From [Zimmermannella] alba NBRC 15616 (lineage in GTDB: Bacteria > Actinomycetota > Actinomycetes > Actinomycetales > Microbacteriaceae): a stretch of DNA of 64,000 nt. Positions within the stretch are counted from its first letter, which is position 1, and every line of letters starts with the position of its first letter. Shown here piece by piece: positions 35,043-43,616 of the stretch. A model generated the notes under the pieces. The model ran no database searches. It saw only the letters and a program-made list of their open reading frames with translations, and was not told the origin of the DNA. The translations under genes were made by a program, and so were the position numbers. Location: NCBI RefSeq assembly GCF_001570905.1, contig NZ_BCSO01000010.1, forward strand, positions 22,868 to 86,867. Reading direction: 5' to 3'.

Positions 35043-36818
35043 TCACGCGGTGTGGCGGTGCTTTCGGCGGGAGATCACGGCGAGCGCCAGGCCGACGGCG
35101 AGGACTCCTGCCGTCCACACCATCCACCACGGAAACTCCGGCGACCCCGCGGGTGCGGAGGCAGCATCCTCATCCGCTGGTACCTCGATCGACTCGCCCC
35201 ATCCGGCAGGCAACTCCGCCTGCGCCACTGCCGGCGCGGGCTCCGAGGTCGATGCCGCGAACTCCGTCCAACTCGCCTCAGCGGGCTCCCCGCCCGCCGC
35301 AAGCTTCCAGGCCATCGCGCGGATGCCAGGCCTGGCCCGCTCGAGCACCTCGGCGTCGCTCAAGGCATCCGGAATATCGCTCCAGATCGCAAACATTGCG
35401 CCCGCAGCCTCTGCCTCTTGCGCTGTGCCGCCGAGGGAAGGGAATGTCTCCGGCATCCAGCTCTCGAAGATGCGCTCGCCCGTCGGATACGCGTACCCCA
35501 CCCGCTCGCCGAGCACGAAGTAAAGGAACTCGTCGTTCACGTTGATGAGCGGATGACCGCCCGCGGCGAACGCGTCCGTCGTCGCGACGCCCTCGGGCCG
35601 CGTCGTCCAGTACGCCACCTCGATTGCCGGATCGAGCGTGACGACGCTTCCGCGCAGCATCCCGTCGCTCCACACTCGCGTCGTGAAGCCGAGTTCGGCG
35701 AGCTTCGCCGCTCGGCCGTTCACGAACTCCGTGAGCGCGTCGAAGGCCGTCGCCGTCGGGCCGTGGTTCGCCTGCGCGTGCGCGGTGAGGCGCGCAACCT
35801 CATCCGCGTCGTCAAAGTCGACGAACTCGTCGGCGCCGAGGTTCCAACTGCCCTTCGGGAAGAGCTCCGCGTACTCCCCGATGAGGTTGTCGGCGAAGGC
35901 CACCGCCTCCGGGTTCGTGATGTCGAGGCCGCCGTACGTGTCCTGGCCGCTGCCTGTCTGGAGGCGAAACTCGGGATGCGTGTCGAGCACGTGCTCGAGG
36001 TGGCCGGGCATGTCGAGCGAGGGGCTCAGGCGCACACCCCGGGCGGCGCCGTAGTTGACAAGTTGCCGCACCTCATCCTTCGAAAGAGCATCCGGTGACG
36101 CGATGTCCGGGTAGCGCTCGCTCTCGATCGCGAAGCCCTCGAACTCGGAGAAGTGCAGCTCGAGCTCGTTGAGGCCAGCCCACGCCGCCTCGTCGATAAA
36201 GCCGCGGATGGCCTCGGGGGAGTAGTGCTTCCGAGCAATGTCGAGGTGGATGCTGCGGTGTTCGAGCGGCGGGGCGAAGGTGAGGTTGAGTGGCGGAATT
36301 CCCTCCTCGCTGAAGTGCTCGTCGAGGGCGAGGAGGGTGCGGGTGAGGATCGCGAAGCCGTCCCGGTCTGGGGCGGTCAGCTGGATCTCCTGCGCGGTCG
36401 TCGCGAGGTGTAGTTCGCGGTGGTTTGGATCGTGGATGAAGCGGATCGTGGGCGTGGCCGCATCGGCCGCAAAGGCTGGCACCGTGCCGTTCAGGGCGGC
36501 GAGCTCGCTCGCGAGACGAGTGGCCTCGGCGAGGAGATCCGGGTGGACATCGTTGGGATCGCGAAGGTCGTGTGCCCAGCCCGGCTCGCTTGCGCTCATC
36601 GTCGTGTAGGCGCTGAGGGGCGTGCCTTCGCCCTCGAAGCGTTCGGCCGAACTCGGCGGAATCGTGAGGCCGAGCTCGAGGGCGGTGGTCGGGGTGCCCT
36701 CCGCTGCGACGGTCTGGTGGGCGGGCTCGGTCGCGCTCGCGGGGCTTGCCTGCAGCAGCATCGCGATCGCGACGAGCGTCACCACGAGGGTGCGGAAGCG
36801 GTGCAAGCGGACGGCCAT
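35043..36818 (-). CDS. GH20 beta-N-acetylhexosaminidase, membrane anchored
   Basis: An exported hexosaminidase of 591 residues that would remove terminal GlcNAc or GalNAc, perhaps from host glycans, chitin oligomers or wall material. A signal peptide (residues 1-29, ending ASPASA) leads to a GH20b-like domain and then the TIM barrel with HLDIARKHYS and the catalytic pair in WNLGADEF (Asp 330-Glu 331). A C-terminal helix (WWMVWTAGVLAVGLALAVI) followed by RRKHRH anchors it with no LPxTG-type motif before it. It stands alone between two repeat clusters. Confidence 0.88.
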   Translation of the reverse strand: MAVRLHRFRTLVVTLVAIAMLLQASPASATEPAHQTVAAEGTPTTALELGLTIPPSSAERFEGEGTPLSAYTTMSASEPGWAHDLRDPNDVHPDLLAEATRLASELAALNGTVPAFAADAATPTIRFIHDPNHRELHLATTAQEIQLTAPDRDGFAILTRTLLALDEHFSEEGIPPLNLTFAPPLEHRSIHLDIARKHYSPEAIRGFIDEAAWAGLNELELHFSEFEGFAIESERYPDIASPDALSKDEVRQLVNYGAARGVRLSPSLDMPGHLEHVLDTHPEFRLQTGSGQDTYGGLDITNPEAVAFADNLIGEYAELFPKGSWNLGADEFVDFDDADEVARLTAHAQANHGPTATAFDALTEFVNGRAAKLAELGFTTRVWSDGMLRGSVVTLDPAIEVAYWTTRPEGVATTDAFAAGGHPLINVNDEFLYFVLGERVGYAYPTGERIFESWMPETFPSLGGTAQEAEAAGAMFAIWSDIPDALSDAEVLERARPGIRAMAWKLAAGGEPAEASWTEFAASTSEPAPAVAQAELPAGWGESIEVPADEDAASAPAGSPEFPWWMVWTAGVLAVGLALAVISRRKHRHTA

Positions 36819-36888
36819 GCCTCAGTTCTATCGATCAGAGCTGAGTCTGGGCGATGAGTGCGCGCGTCGGGCGGCGGTCGCGGTTCCG

Positions 36889-36953
36889 CAATTGGTCAAT
36901 TTCGAGGGGTACGTGCCGCATATGGGTTCATGCCCCCGAAAACTGACCAATTG
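36889..36953. repeat. Intergenic palindrome, family B (CAATTGGTCAATTTCG arms)
   Basis: Arms CAATTGGTCA and TGACCAATTG with inner CGAGGGG/CCCCCGA. It is the first of a pair that matches the arrangement at 31134-31291. Confidence 0.8.
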
Positions 36954-36975
36954 TGGAGCAGGCCTCCGGTGCCAC

Positions 36976-37052
36976 CTCCGAAAAACTGGCATCTGGGAGA
37001 CCTTCGCGACCATATGCGGGTTGAACCCCCGCCAATTGCCAAATTTCCGGAG
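36976..37052. repeat. Intergenic palindrome, family B (CTCCGAAAAACTGGCATC arms)
   Basis: Arms CTCCGAAAAACTGGCA and TGCCAAATTTCCGGAG around GCGACCATATGCGGG; the second of the pair, before rpmJ. Confidence 0.75.
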
Positions 37053-37087
37053 CTGGGGTGGAACGGGAGTCGGGCCTCCGGTGCCGC

Positions 37088-37210
37088 CTACCCCTGGCGC
37101 GCCTTGAAGCGCGGGTTCTTCTTGTTGATGACGTAGGTGTGGCCGCGGCGGCGGACGACCTTCGAGCCGGGCTGGTTCTTGAGGTTCTTGAGAGAGGCGC
37201 GGACCTTCAT
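37088..37210 (-). CDS. rpmJ: Ribosomal protein L36, zinc-independent form
   Basis: A 40-residue protein, [20 protein letters not shown] then [20 protein letters not shown]. It has no cysteines, so it is the C-minus (YkgO-type) L36 that replaces the zinc-ribbon L36 when zinc is short. ATG 37210 to TAG 37088. It is divergent, by 76 bp, from a CobW-like gene, a pairing seen in zinc-sparing regulons. Confidence 0.92.
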   Translation of the reverse strand: MKVRASLKNLKNQPGSKVVRRRGHTYVINKKNPRFKARQG

Positions 37211-37252
37211 GGAGACTCCTGACGTTGCGCTGGCACGACATCCAGCAGTTAT

Positions 37253-37267
37253 TGAGAAACGATGTCA
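37253..37267. promoter_or_regulatory. Weak candidate Zur operator
   Basis: TGAGAAACGATGTCA matches the actinobacterial Zur pattern TGAAAATNATTTTCA at the outer TGA/TCA and several A/T positions only. It lies in the gap shared by rpmJ and the CobW-like gene. The gene context is the better argument. Confidence 0.25.
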
Positions 37268-37286
37268 GTACTGTAGGGTGTCGAAA

Positions 37287-38480
37287 ATGCTTTCGCAACG
37301 CAGCCACCTTCCGAACCCTCTCGCCGAGCGGCGAGCAAACAGCGCTGTGCTCGTGTTCGGGCGTGACCGGATGCTTCGCACGAGACTTGCGCAGGAGCTC
37401 GCCGAGACAATCGGCGCCGACCACCTCGCAGCCCAGGCCGTCACGGAACCGTGCGCCGAAGTGGGGGAGCGGGTCGACCTCGACGGCTCCACCACCGCCC
37501 TCGCGCACAGCCTCGACGAAGCGCTCGAACGACACGACACCAACGCGCCGCGCACACTCGTCATCGACGTGGACGAGCGGCTCCGCCCCCTGGATATCGT
37601 TGGCCTCTTCACGCGCCACGACCCGCTCGCCGACGCCCAACCGGCCCGGGCCATGAACCCGGACGCCGCCGAGGCACGGGATGCCCGCGTCGAACTCGCC
37701 CGCATCATCACCGTCACCACCCCGGCCGCCGTCGCCCGCGCCATCGCCGACGAGGGCTACCTCCCCGTCACCGGCCACCACGGCGACGCCCTCCACGCCG
37801 AAGCCGTCATCGCGGTGAACCAGCTCGAAGGGGCGGATCACCTCGTCCTCCTCCGAAGTGCATCCGGCAGCCGACCCGAGGCCTTCGCTCCAGTACCAGC
37901 GGACGGCCCGCGCCGCAGCGAGCACCTCCTCCAGGCCCTCGCCCCGCTCGCCAGCGTCGACGCCGCGACGAGCCTCCCCGACGCGCTCCACCGCATCCAC
38001 ACGCAGCTCGGCCACGGTAGCCTCCACGCCGCCCACCCCGGCTGGGCGCTCGGCCTCTCCGGCGAAATCCTCGAGCCGAAACGGGATGACGTCGACACGA
38101 TCCGCGTGACGATCGAGCGGCCGATCCACCCCAACCGCCTCGTCCGCTTCCTCAACCGCCGACTCGAAACCGGCGAACTCGGCTACGTCGCCCGCTCGAG
38201 CGGCATGTGCCGCCTCGCGAGCCGCAGCCCACGCCTCGCGCACTGGGACCACGTCGGCTCGATGATCGCCTTCGAACCGATCGACCACGACGCCTTCGAT
38301 GGCGAGCTCGTCGGCCTCGACCTCACCCTCATCGGGATCGACCTCGACGAGGACGGCATCCGCGCCGGCCTCGCCGAAACCGCGCTCAGCGACGCCGAAT
38401 TCCTTGCCGGAGAGGTGCTCTGGCAGCACCTCGCTGACCCGCTCCCCGAGTGGGAGCACAGCCCGGACGACGTGCACTAG
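37287..38480 (+). CDS. CobW/COG0523-like protein lacking the GTPase P-loop
   Basis: The C-terminal 140 residues match the CobW_C domain (TIERPIHPNRLVRFLNRRLE and GIDLDEDGIRAGLAETALSD). The N-terminal half keeps a Rossmann-like start (AVLVFGRDRMLRTRLAQELA) but lacks GxxxxGKT/S and the CxCC metal motif, so GTP hydrolysis is unlikely. COG0523 proteins are metallochaperones, often Zur-regulated, and this one sits divergent from zinc-free L36. ATG 37287 is chosen; the open frame upstream overlaps rpmJ. No ribosome site is clear, so a leaderless start is possible. Confidence 0.75.
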   Translation: MLSQRSHLPNPLAERRANSAVLVFGRDRMLRTRLAQELAETIGADHLAAQAVTEPCAEVGERVDLDGSTTALAHSLDEALERHDTNAPRTLVIDVDERLRPLDIVGLFTRHDPLADAQPARAMNPDAAEARDARVELARIITVTTPAAVARAIADEGYLPVTGHHGDALHAEAVIAVNQLEGADHLVLLRSASGSRPEAFAPVPADGPRRSEHLLQALAPLASVDAATSLPDALHRIHTQLGHGSLHAAHPGWALGLSGEILEPKRDDVDTIRVTIERPIHPNRLVRFLNRRLETGELGYVARSSGMCRLASRSPRLAHWDHVGSMIAFEPIDHDAFDGELVGLDLTLIGIDLDEDGIRAGLAETALSDAEFLAGEVLWQHLADPLPEWEHSPDDVH

Positions 38481-38537
38481 CCGCCGCTCCGGCACGAGAC
38501 CGGTGGCGAGTACCGCATCTCCCGCTCGCCACCCCAC

Positions 38538-38589
38538 CCCGCAACCCGAGTCGCACCGATTCGGGGGAGTCCACGACTCGGGTTGCGGG
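38538..38589. repeat. Intergenic palindrome, family B (CCCGCAACCCGAGTCG arms)
   Basis: Perfect 16 bp arms CCCGCAACCCGAGTCG and CGACTCGGGTTGCGGG around a 20-base centre, just before the first MaoC gene. Confidence 0.85.
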
Positions 38590-38615
38590 AAACCTTCCCG
38601 CGTAGACTCGGCGAG

Positions 38616-39059
38616 GTGAGCGTGAATCCAGATCTGCAGGGCCGCCGCTACGCGCTGCCCGAGCCGTACCTTGTCGGGCGCGAACACGTGCGCAGCTTCG
38701 CGAAGGCCGTGTTCGCCGAGCACCCCGTGCACCTGGATGTGGCTGCGGCCCGCGAGGCTGGCTACGCGGACCTCGTCGCGCCGACGACCTTCCCGGCAGT
38801 GCTGCAGGATGCGGGGATGCAGCTGTTCCTCGCCGACTCCGGCATCGAACTCAGCCACATCGTCCACGGCGAAGAGTCCTTCGACTACGTGCGCCCGATC
38901 GTCGCTGGCGACGAGCTCGGCGCTGAGCTTGAGATCACGAGCGTGAAGATGCTCGGCTCGAACGCGATGGTGAGCGCCGAGACGCGCATCACCGACGCGA
39001 AGGGTGAGCTCGTGCTCACCGCGGGCGCCACCCTGGTTGTGCGAGGAGATGCAGCATGA
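38616..39059 (+). CDS. MaoC-like dehydratase subunit A (HadA-like)
   Basis: A 147-residue hot-dog fold protein. YLVGREHVRSFAKAVFAEHP and VAPTTFPAVL match the N-terminal half MaoC dehydratases (HadA/HadC type), which lack the catalytic dyad and pair with a catalytic partner. GTG 38616 is preceded by GGCGAG; GTG 38622 is an alternative. It overlaps the next gene as ATGA. The order MaoC-MaoC-murB is conserved in related actinobacteria; the acyl substrate is unknown. Confidence 0.85.
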   Translation: MSVNPDLQGRRYALPEPYLVGREHVRSFAKAVFAEHPVHLDVAAAREAGYADLVAPTTFPAVLQDAGMQLFLADSGIELSHIVHGEESFDYVRPIVAGDELGAELEITSVKMLGSNAMVSAETRITDAKGELVLTAGATLVVRGDAA

Positions 39060-39559
39060 GCGACATCCAGACCTTCGACCTTGCTTCAGCTTCGGTGGGC
39101 GACGTGCTCGTGGAGCGCACGATCCACCTCACGCGCGAGAGCCTCGTGCGCTACGCGGGCGCCTCGAACGACTTCAACCCCATCCACTACCGCGACGACA
39201 TCGCCGAACAGGTGGGGCTTCCGGGCGTGCTCGCGCACGGGATGCTCACGATGGGGCTCGCGATCCAGCCGGTCATTTCGGTGCTCGGCGGGCCGGAGCG
39301 GGTCCTCAGCTACCGGACGAAGTTCACGAAGCCGGTCATCGTTGACCCGGTGGAGGGCGCTGAGCTCACCGTCCGCGCGACGCTCGGCGCTCTGGCCGAT
39401 GATGAGGGGGTGTGCCGCATCGATCTCGACGTGCAGTGCGCTGAGCAGAAGGTGCTCGGTCGGGCGCAGGTGAAGGCGCGCGTTGGCGGCGGGGCTGCGG
39501 CGGCCGGTGCGGCTGCTGGCTCCGGAGTCTCGGCCGCCTCGGCTGAGGATGCCGCATGA
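39056..39559 (+). CDS. MaoC-like dehydratase subunit B (HadB-like), catalytic
   Basis: The catalytic partner of the upstream protein, 167 residues. The hydratase dyad motif ASNDFNPIHYRD (Asp/His) is at residues 36-47, with GVLAHGMLTMG following. The last 20 residues form an Ala/Gly linker-like tail. It overlaps the genes on both sides by 4 bp (ATGA), so all three are probably translated together. Role: (R)-3-hydroxyacyl-thioester dehydration, inferred from the family. Confidence 0.88.
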   Translation: MSDIQTFDLASASVGDVLVERTIHLTRESLVRYAGASNDFNPIHYRDDIAEQVGLPGVLAHGMLTMGLAIQPVISVLGGPERVLSYRTKFTKPVIVDPVEGAELTVRATLGALADDEGVCRIDLDVQCAEQKVLGRAQVKARVGGGAAAAGAAAGSGVSAASAEDAA

Positions 39560-40620
39560 CGCGCTTCGCGGAACTCACGACTACCGGCATCGGCGGCGAG
39601 ATCGCACACTTCGTTGAGGCCACAAGCCGCGAGGAGCTCATCGAGGCAGCCCGCGAAGCCTTCGCGAACGAGAGCGAGGAGGCACCCGTCCTCGTCCTGG
39701 GCGGCGGCTCGAACCTGCTCGTGAGCGACGACCCTTACGCGGGCACGGTTATTCGTACTGCAACGCTCGGTATCGAGTTTGGTGAGCCGGATGCTGAGGG
39801 GCGCGTGCTCGTCGTCGCCGAGGCGGGTGAGCCGTGGGCGGCACTCGTCGACGCGACCGTCGCGAAGGGGCTCAGCGGCATCGAAGCGCTCGCGGGCATC
39901 CCCGGCGCGACCGGTGCTGCGCCCGTGCAGAACATTGGCGCCTACGGGCAGGAGCTCTCCTCGAGCCTTCGCCGGATCGAGTTCCTGGATGCGGAGACGG
40001 GCGAGGTGTCGTGGCTGGATGCTGCGGAACTCAAGCTCGCGTACCGCACCTCGCGGCTCAAGCGCGGCGAGCTCCGCGGCGCCGTGCTGCGTGTGGAGCT
40101 GGCGCTCGATGCTGCGCGCGAGGACGGGCTCGGTGCCCCGATCGCGTTCCCGCAGCTTGCGAAGGCGCTTGGCGCAGAGCCCGGCGACCGTCGTTCCGTA
40201 CAGGAGGTGCGGGATGCCGTGGTTTCGCTTCGTGCCTCAAAGGGTATGGTGCTCGACCCGGACGACCTCGACACGCGAAGCAGCGGATCCTTCTTCACGA
40301 ACCCCGTCATCTCGACCGAGGCGGCGCGCGAACTCCCCGCCGAAGCGCCGAAGTTCCCGGCGGGTGAGACCGAGGAAGGCGTGAAGCTTACGAAGCTGTC
40401 GGCGGCCTGGCTCATCGAGCACTCCGGTGTGCCGAAGGGGTATCAGCTGCCGAACAGCCGGGCCTCGATCTCGACGAAGCACACGCTCGCTATTACGAAT
40501 CGTGGCGGTGCTGCGGCCGAAGAGATTGCGGAACTCGCGCGGTACGTGCAGGCTCGAGTGCGTTCGGAGTTCGGGGTGGACCTTCGCCCCGAGCCGGTGG
40601 TCATCGGGCTCGACATCTAG
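39556..40620 (+). CDS. murB: UDP-N-acetylmuramate dehydrogenase
   Basis: An FAD enzyme that reduces UDP-GlcNAc-enolpyruvate to UDP-MurNAc for peptidoglycan. The 354-residue protein has LTTTGIGGE, the FAD motif LVLGGGSNLLVSD, GIPGATGAAPVQNIGAYGQE, the catalytic Ser in SSGSFFTNPV, and the C-terminal Glu in RPEPVVIG, with SAAWLIEHSG before it. ATG 39556 overlaps the MaoC stop. The length fits the type I enzyme. Confidence 0.95.
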   Translation: MTRFAELTTTGIGGEIAHFVEATSREELIEAAREAFANESEEAPVLVLGGGSNLLVSDDPYAGTVIRTATLGIEFGEPDAEGRVLVVAEAGEPWAALVDATVAKGLSGIEALAGIPGATGAAPVQNIGAYGQELSSSLRRIEFLDAETGEVSWLDAAELKLAYRTSRLKRGELRGAVLRVELALDAAREDGLGAPIAFPQLAKALGAEPGDRRSVQEVRDAVVSLRASKGMVLDPDDLDTRSSGSFFTNPVISTEAARELPAEAPKFPAGETEEGVKLTKLSAAWLIEHSGVPKGYQLPNSRASISTKHTLAITNRGGAAAEEIAELARYVQARVRSEFGVDLRPEPVVIGLDI

Positions 40621-40630
40621 TCGGTCCAAA

Positions 40631-40770
40631 CTGAGCTGATCGAGTGCCGACAAAGCCGGTGTATCGAGATCACGCGGTGCGGCATCGGTGCGACGCTCGA
40701 CCTGGTGGCCCCGATACACGAGCCTTCGGCTCGCACTCGACCACCTCATTGCGACACTCGACCACCTCCT
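40631..40770. repeat. Family A repeat, copy 7 (both halves)
   Basis: CTGAGCTGATCGAGTG to GTATCGAGATCACGCGGTG, a 22 bp spacer, then CCGATACACGAGCC-TTCG-GGCTCGCACTCGACCACC and an extra ACTCGACCACCTC. It fills the gap between murB and the amidotransferase gene. Confidence 0.8.
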
Positions 40771-40791
40771 TCACACACGAAAGCCCATCCC

Positions 40792-41520
40792 ATGCGTCCC
40801 TTTCTCCACCTCGCCACGCGCGACCTCGACGTGGCCGCGCACGACGAGTACGAGGCGATCCTCGAGGCATCCGGCCTCACCCGCGATGAGCTCATCCACG
40901 TCCGCACCGACGCCGGGCCGCTCCCCGAGATTCGCCCTGAGGACTACTCGGGCGTCTTCCTCGGCGGCAGCCCCTTCAGCGTGTCGGATGCCGAGAAGGA
41001 CGCCACGCAGCTGCGCGTCGAGCGCGAACTTGGCGCGATTGTCGACCACGCGGTCGCGGGGCGCCTCCCGATGCTCGGCCTCTGCTACGGCATCGGCGTC
41101 ATCACGCAGCACCTCGGCGGCGTCATGGACCGCCGCTTCGGTGAAGAGTCGAGCGCGGTCGAAGTGACGCTCACGGATGCAGGGCGTGAGGATCCGATTT
41201 TTGGGCAGCTCGCCGACCGCTTCTGGGTGTGCACGGGGCACAAGGAGGCGTGCTCGACGCTGCCGCCGGGCGCCGTGAACCTCATCACGCGCGAGGCGTG
41301 CCCGGTGCAGGCGATTCGCGTGGGGGAGAGCTGCTACGCAACGCAGTTCCACGCGGAGCTCACGGCCGAGCAGATCATCGCGCGGATGGTGCTCTACCGC
41401 GACATCGGCTATTTCCCGGCGGATCAGCTTGAGGTGATCGCCGCGCAGGTGCGGGCGGCGGGCGTTGCCGAGTGGCCGCGGATGATCGTGCGCGGCTTCA
41501 CCGAGCGCTTCGGGCGGTAG
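40792..41520 (+). CDS. Class I glutamine amidotransferase-like protein (GuaA N-terminal type)
   Basis: A stand-alone glutamine amidotransferase domain of 242 residues with the nucleophile motif MLGLCYGIGV and the catalytic His in TQFHAEL. It lacks the synthetase domain of GMP synthase and so is not GuaA itself; such proteins can be peptidases or amidases acting on gamma-glutamyl compounds. ATG 40792 has no strong ribosome site. Its 3' end meets a palindrome and a convergent regulator gene. Confidence 0.85.
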   Translation: MRPFLHLATRDLDVAAHDEYEAILEASGLTRDELIHVRTDAGPLPEIRPEDYSGVFLGGSPFSVSDAEKDATQLRVERELGAIVDHAVAGRLPMLGLCYGIGVITQHLGGVMDRRFGEESSAVEVTLTDAGREDPIFGQLADRFWVCTGHKEACSTLPPGAVNLITREACPVQAIRVGESCYATQFHAELTAEQIIARMVLYRDIGYFPADQLEVIAAQVRAAGVAEWPRMIVRGFTERFGR

Positions 41521-41535
41521 CCGCCGGAGGTCCCG

Positions 41536-41608
41536 TGACCAAAACTGGGAATATAGCTCGCATCCCTCGTAGAGAGCGGGATAGTCGCTATATTCCCAAA
41601 TCTGGTCA
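41536..41608. repeat. Intergenic palindrome, family B (TGACCAAAACTGGGAATATAG arms)
   Basis: Almost identical in layout to 15383-15455, with the ATCCCTC/GGGATAG core. Its right end includes the stop codon (TCA on this strand) of the response regulator. Confidence 0.85.
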
Positions 41609-42265
41609 GGACCGCGGCGGGAGGATGCCGAGCTCCATCGCCGTGAGTACCGCGCTCGTGCGATCCCGCACGCCAAGCTTCTCGAACGCCTTCCCGAGGT
41701 GGGTCTTCACCGTCGCCTCGCCGAGGAACAGCCGCTCCGCAATCCGCGGATTCGAGAGCCCCTCCGCGACAAGCGCCAGCACCTCCCGCTCGCGGGGGCT
41801 CAGCACAGGTGCCTCCACCGCATCCCGATGCTCCCCGCGCGTGTGCGCCACGAGCTTCGTCGCGACCGACGGCGCAAGGGCCACCTCGCCCGCCGCAACA
41901 AGCCGCACTGCGTGCACGATCTCCTCCGCCCGCGCGTCCTTCAACAGGTAGCCGCTCGCACCCGCCTCGATCGCCGAGAGAATCACGTCGTCGCTCTCGT
42001 ACGTGGTGAGGATGAGCAGGGCCCGCGCCGACCCCGCTGCAAGGATCTGCGCGGTCGCGGCAGCACCGTCGAGCTTCGGCATCCGCAAATCCATGAGCAC
42101 GACATCCGGACGAAGCGCCGCCGCCATCCGCACAGCCTGCTCGCCATCGCCCGCCTCGCCAACGAGTTCGAAGTCGTGTTCGTCGTCGATGAGGCCCGCG
42201 ATGCCGGCGCGCACGATCGGGTGATCGTCGGCAACGAGAACACGGATCGGGGCAGCTTCAGACAT
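41606..42265 (-). CDS. NarL/LuxR family response regulator
   Basis: A 219-residue regulator with a receiver domain (acidic pocket DD at 13-14, phosphoacceptor Asp 59 in VLMDLRMP, Lys in LLKDA) and a C-terminal LuxR helix-turn-helix (LSPREREVLALVAEGLSN). ATG 42265 has AAGGA six bases upstream and lies inside the end of the kinase gene, so kinase and regulator are translationally coupled. It may control the ABC exporter next door; no target site was identified. Confidence 0.92.
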   Translation of the reverse strand: MSEAAPIRVLVADDHPIVRAGIAGLIDDEHDFELVGEAGDGEQAVRMAAALRPDVVLMDLRMPKLDGAAATAQILAAGSARALLILTTYESDDVILSAIEAGASGYLLKDARAEEIVHAVRLVAAGEVALAPSVATKLVAHTRGEHRDAVEAPVLSPREREVLALVAEGLSNPRIAERLFLGEATVKTHLGKAFEKLGVRDRTSAVLTAMELGILPPRS

Positions 42266-43484
42266 GGGCATCCTTCGTCGGGAGGGTGACGGTGAGGCGC
42301 GTGCCAGCGGCCGGAGCAGAGTCGATCTCGAGCGTGCCGCCGAGCGCGCGGACGCGTTCCCGAAGTCCGGGCAGCCCGAATCCTGCTGACCCGGCGCCGG
42401 GCGCAAAACCAACGCCGTCGTCGCTGAGGCGCAGCTGCACGCGCGTGCCTGCCTCGTCGTTGAGGGCAGCGACATCAAGCTCGGCGTGCTCGGCCTTGGA
42501 ATGGCGGCGCACATTCGAGAGACCCTCCTGCGCGATCCTGAGCAGCACCACCTGCCGGTCGCGGTCGAGGACCACCTCCCCGAGCGCGCTCGTGCAGGAG
42601 ATCGCGATCGAGGTTTCGCGGCGGAAGCGCTCCACGAGGCGGGCGAGTGCCGCGTCGAAACTCGTGCCCGCCTCCTGGTCGACCACAGGTGCCGTCTCGG
42701 CGATGAGCGCGCGGGTTTCCGCGAGAGAGTCGCGGAGGGACTCGGCGAGCAGCTCGAGCTGCTGGCGGTGCTTCTTGAGGGTGCGCTCGCCCTCAGCATC
42801 CACGTGGTCCGTCAGCTTCTCGGCGGTGCGCACGCCCCGGTCGCTCAGCATGACCGCGCCGATGAGCGACTGCGCGATCGTGTCGTGCAGCTCGCGGGAC
42901 ATCCGCTCCCGCTCGCTGGCGATGCCGCGCATCTGCGAGAGCTCTTCGCGCTCCTGCTGGGTCGCCTGCAGCGCCTCGTACAGCTGCTCGCGCTCGCGCG
43001 CCTTTTGCTCGGAGAGGACAGCCGACCAGCCGATGCCGATGCTCACCGCGGAGCCTGCAAGGCCCATTGCGAGGGCGAGGGGGAAGAACTCGGGGTCGTA
43101 CGGGAGCGTCGTGAGCGCGGTGCCGATGCCGACCGCGAGGCTCGCGATCGTCGCGAGGCGGGGAGCCCGCAGTACCTCCCAGAGGTAGGGGTAGTAGAGG
43201 GCCTGGATGAACGCGAGCGGCGGGCAGGCGTGCATCATTACGACCATCGCCGCGGTGAAGACGATCAGGTGGATGACACCTGCCGCGCGGTGCTTCGCGG
43301 TGAGACGGCCGATGAGCCACCACGAGACGACGATCGTGCCGAGGCAGATGAGCGCGATGACGGGTGAGCCGAAGAGGCTGCCGGGCCATGCCCACAGCGG
43401 GATGGCGGCGAGCACGATCGGCGTTGCCGTCATGAGCACCGACCACCACGGGATGCCCGGCTTCGAGGTGGTCGTCTCACTCAT
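42258..43484 (-). CDS. HisKA_3 sensor histidine kinase
   Basis: A 408-residue kinase with about five membrane helices (residues 14-155), a coiled segment, and the HisKA_3 dimerisation motif ERMSRELHDTIAQSLIGAV (phospho-His 200). The HATPase domain has SNVRRHSKAEHAELD and DDGVGFAP. There is no large external sensor loop, so it probably senses a membrane signal. ATG 43484 (MSETTTSKP) is chosen; the open frame upstream runs into a palindrome. Confidence 0.92.
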   Translation of the reverse strand: MSETTTSKPGIPWWSVLMTATPIVLAAIPLWAWPGSLFGSPVIALICLGTIVVSWWLIGRLTAKHRAAGVIHLIVFTAAMVVMMHACPPLAFIQALYYPYLWEVLRAPRLATIASLAVGIGTALTTLPYDPEFFPLALAMGLAGSAVSIGIGWSAVLSEQKAREREQLYEALQATQQEREELSQMRGIASERERMSRELHDTIAQSLIGAVMLSDRGVRTAEKLTDHVDAEGERTLKKHRQQLELLAESLRDSLAETRALIAETAPVVDQEAGTSFDAALARLVERFRRETSIAISCTSALGEVVLDRDRQVVLLRIAQEGLSNVRRHSKAEHAELDVAALNDEAGTRVQLRLSDDGVGFAPGAGSAGFGLPGLRERVRALGGTLEIDSAPAAGTRLTVTLPTKDAHV

Positions 43485-43528
43485 GGTCTGATCATTCCAG
43501 ATGGGGGTTCGGGATGGGGTGCCGTGGG

Positions 43529-43609
43529 GCCTCCGGAAATTTGGCATGTGGCGGGCCCTTGCGGCCATAGGTGGGCTGAAGGGGCCTCAGATGCCAGATT
43601 TCCGGAGGC
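43529..43609. repeat. Intergenic palindrome, family B (GCCTCCGGAAATTTGGCAT arms)
   Basis: Arms GCCTCCGGAAATTTGGCA and TGCCAGATTTCCGGAGGC around GCGGCCATAGGTGGG. It is the third member of the CCGGAAAT subtype, between the ABC permease and histidine kinase genes. Confidence 0.85.
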
Positions 43610-43616
43610 GCCCGCG

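Noticed and set aside
36828..38867. A long minus-strand frame covering the CobW-like gene and the palindromes
   Set aside because: It crosses intergenic palindromes and is antisense to a recognisable CobW_C domain.
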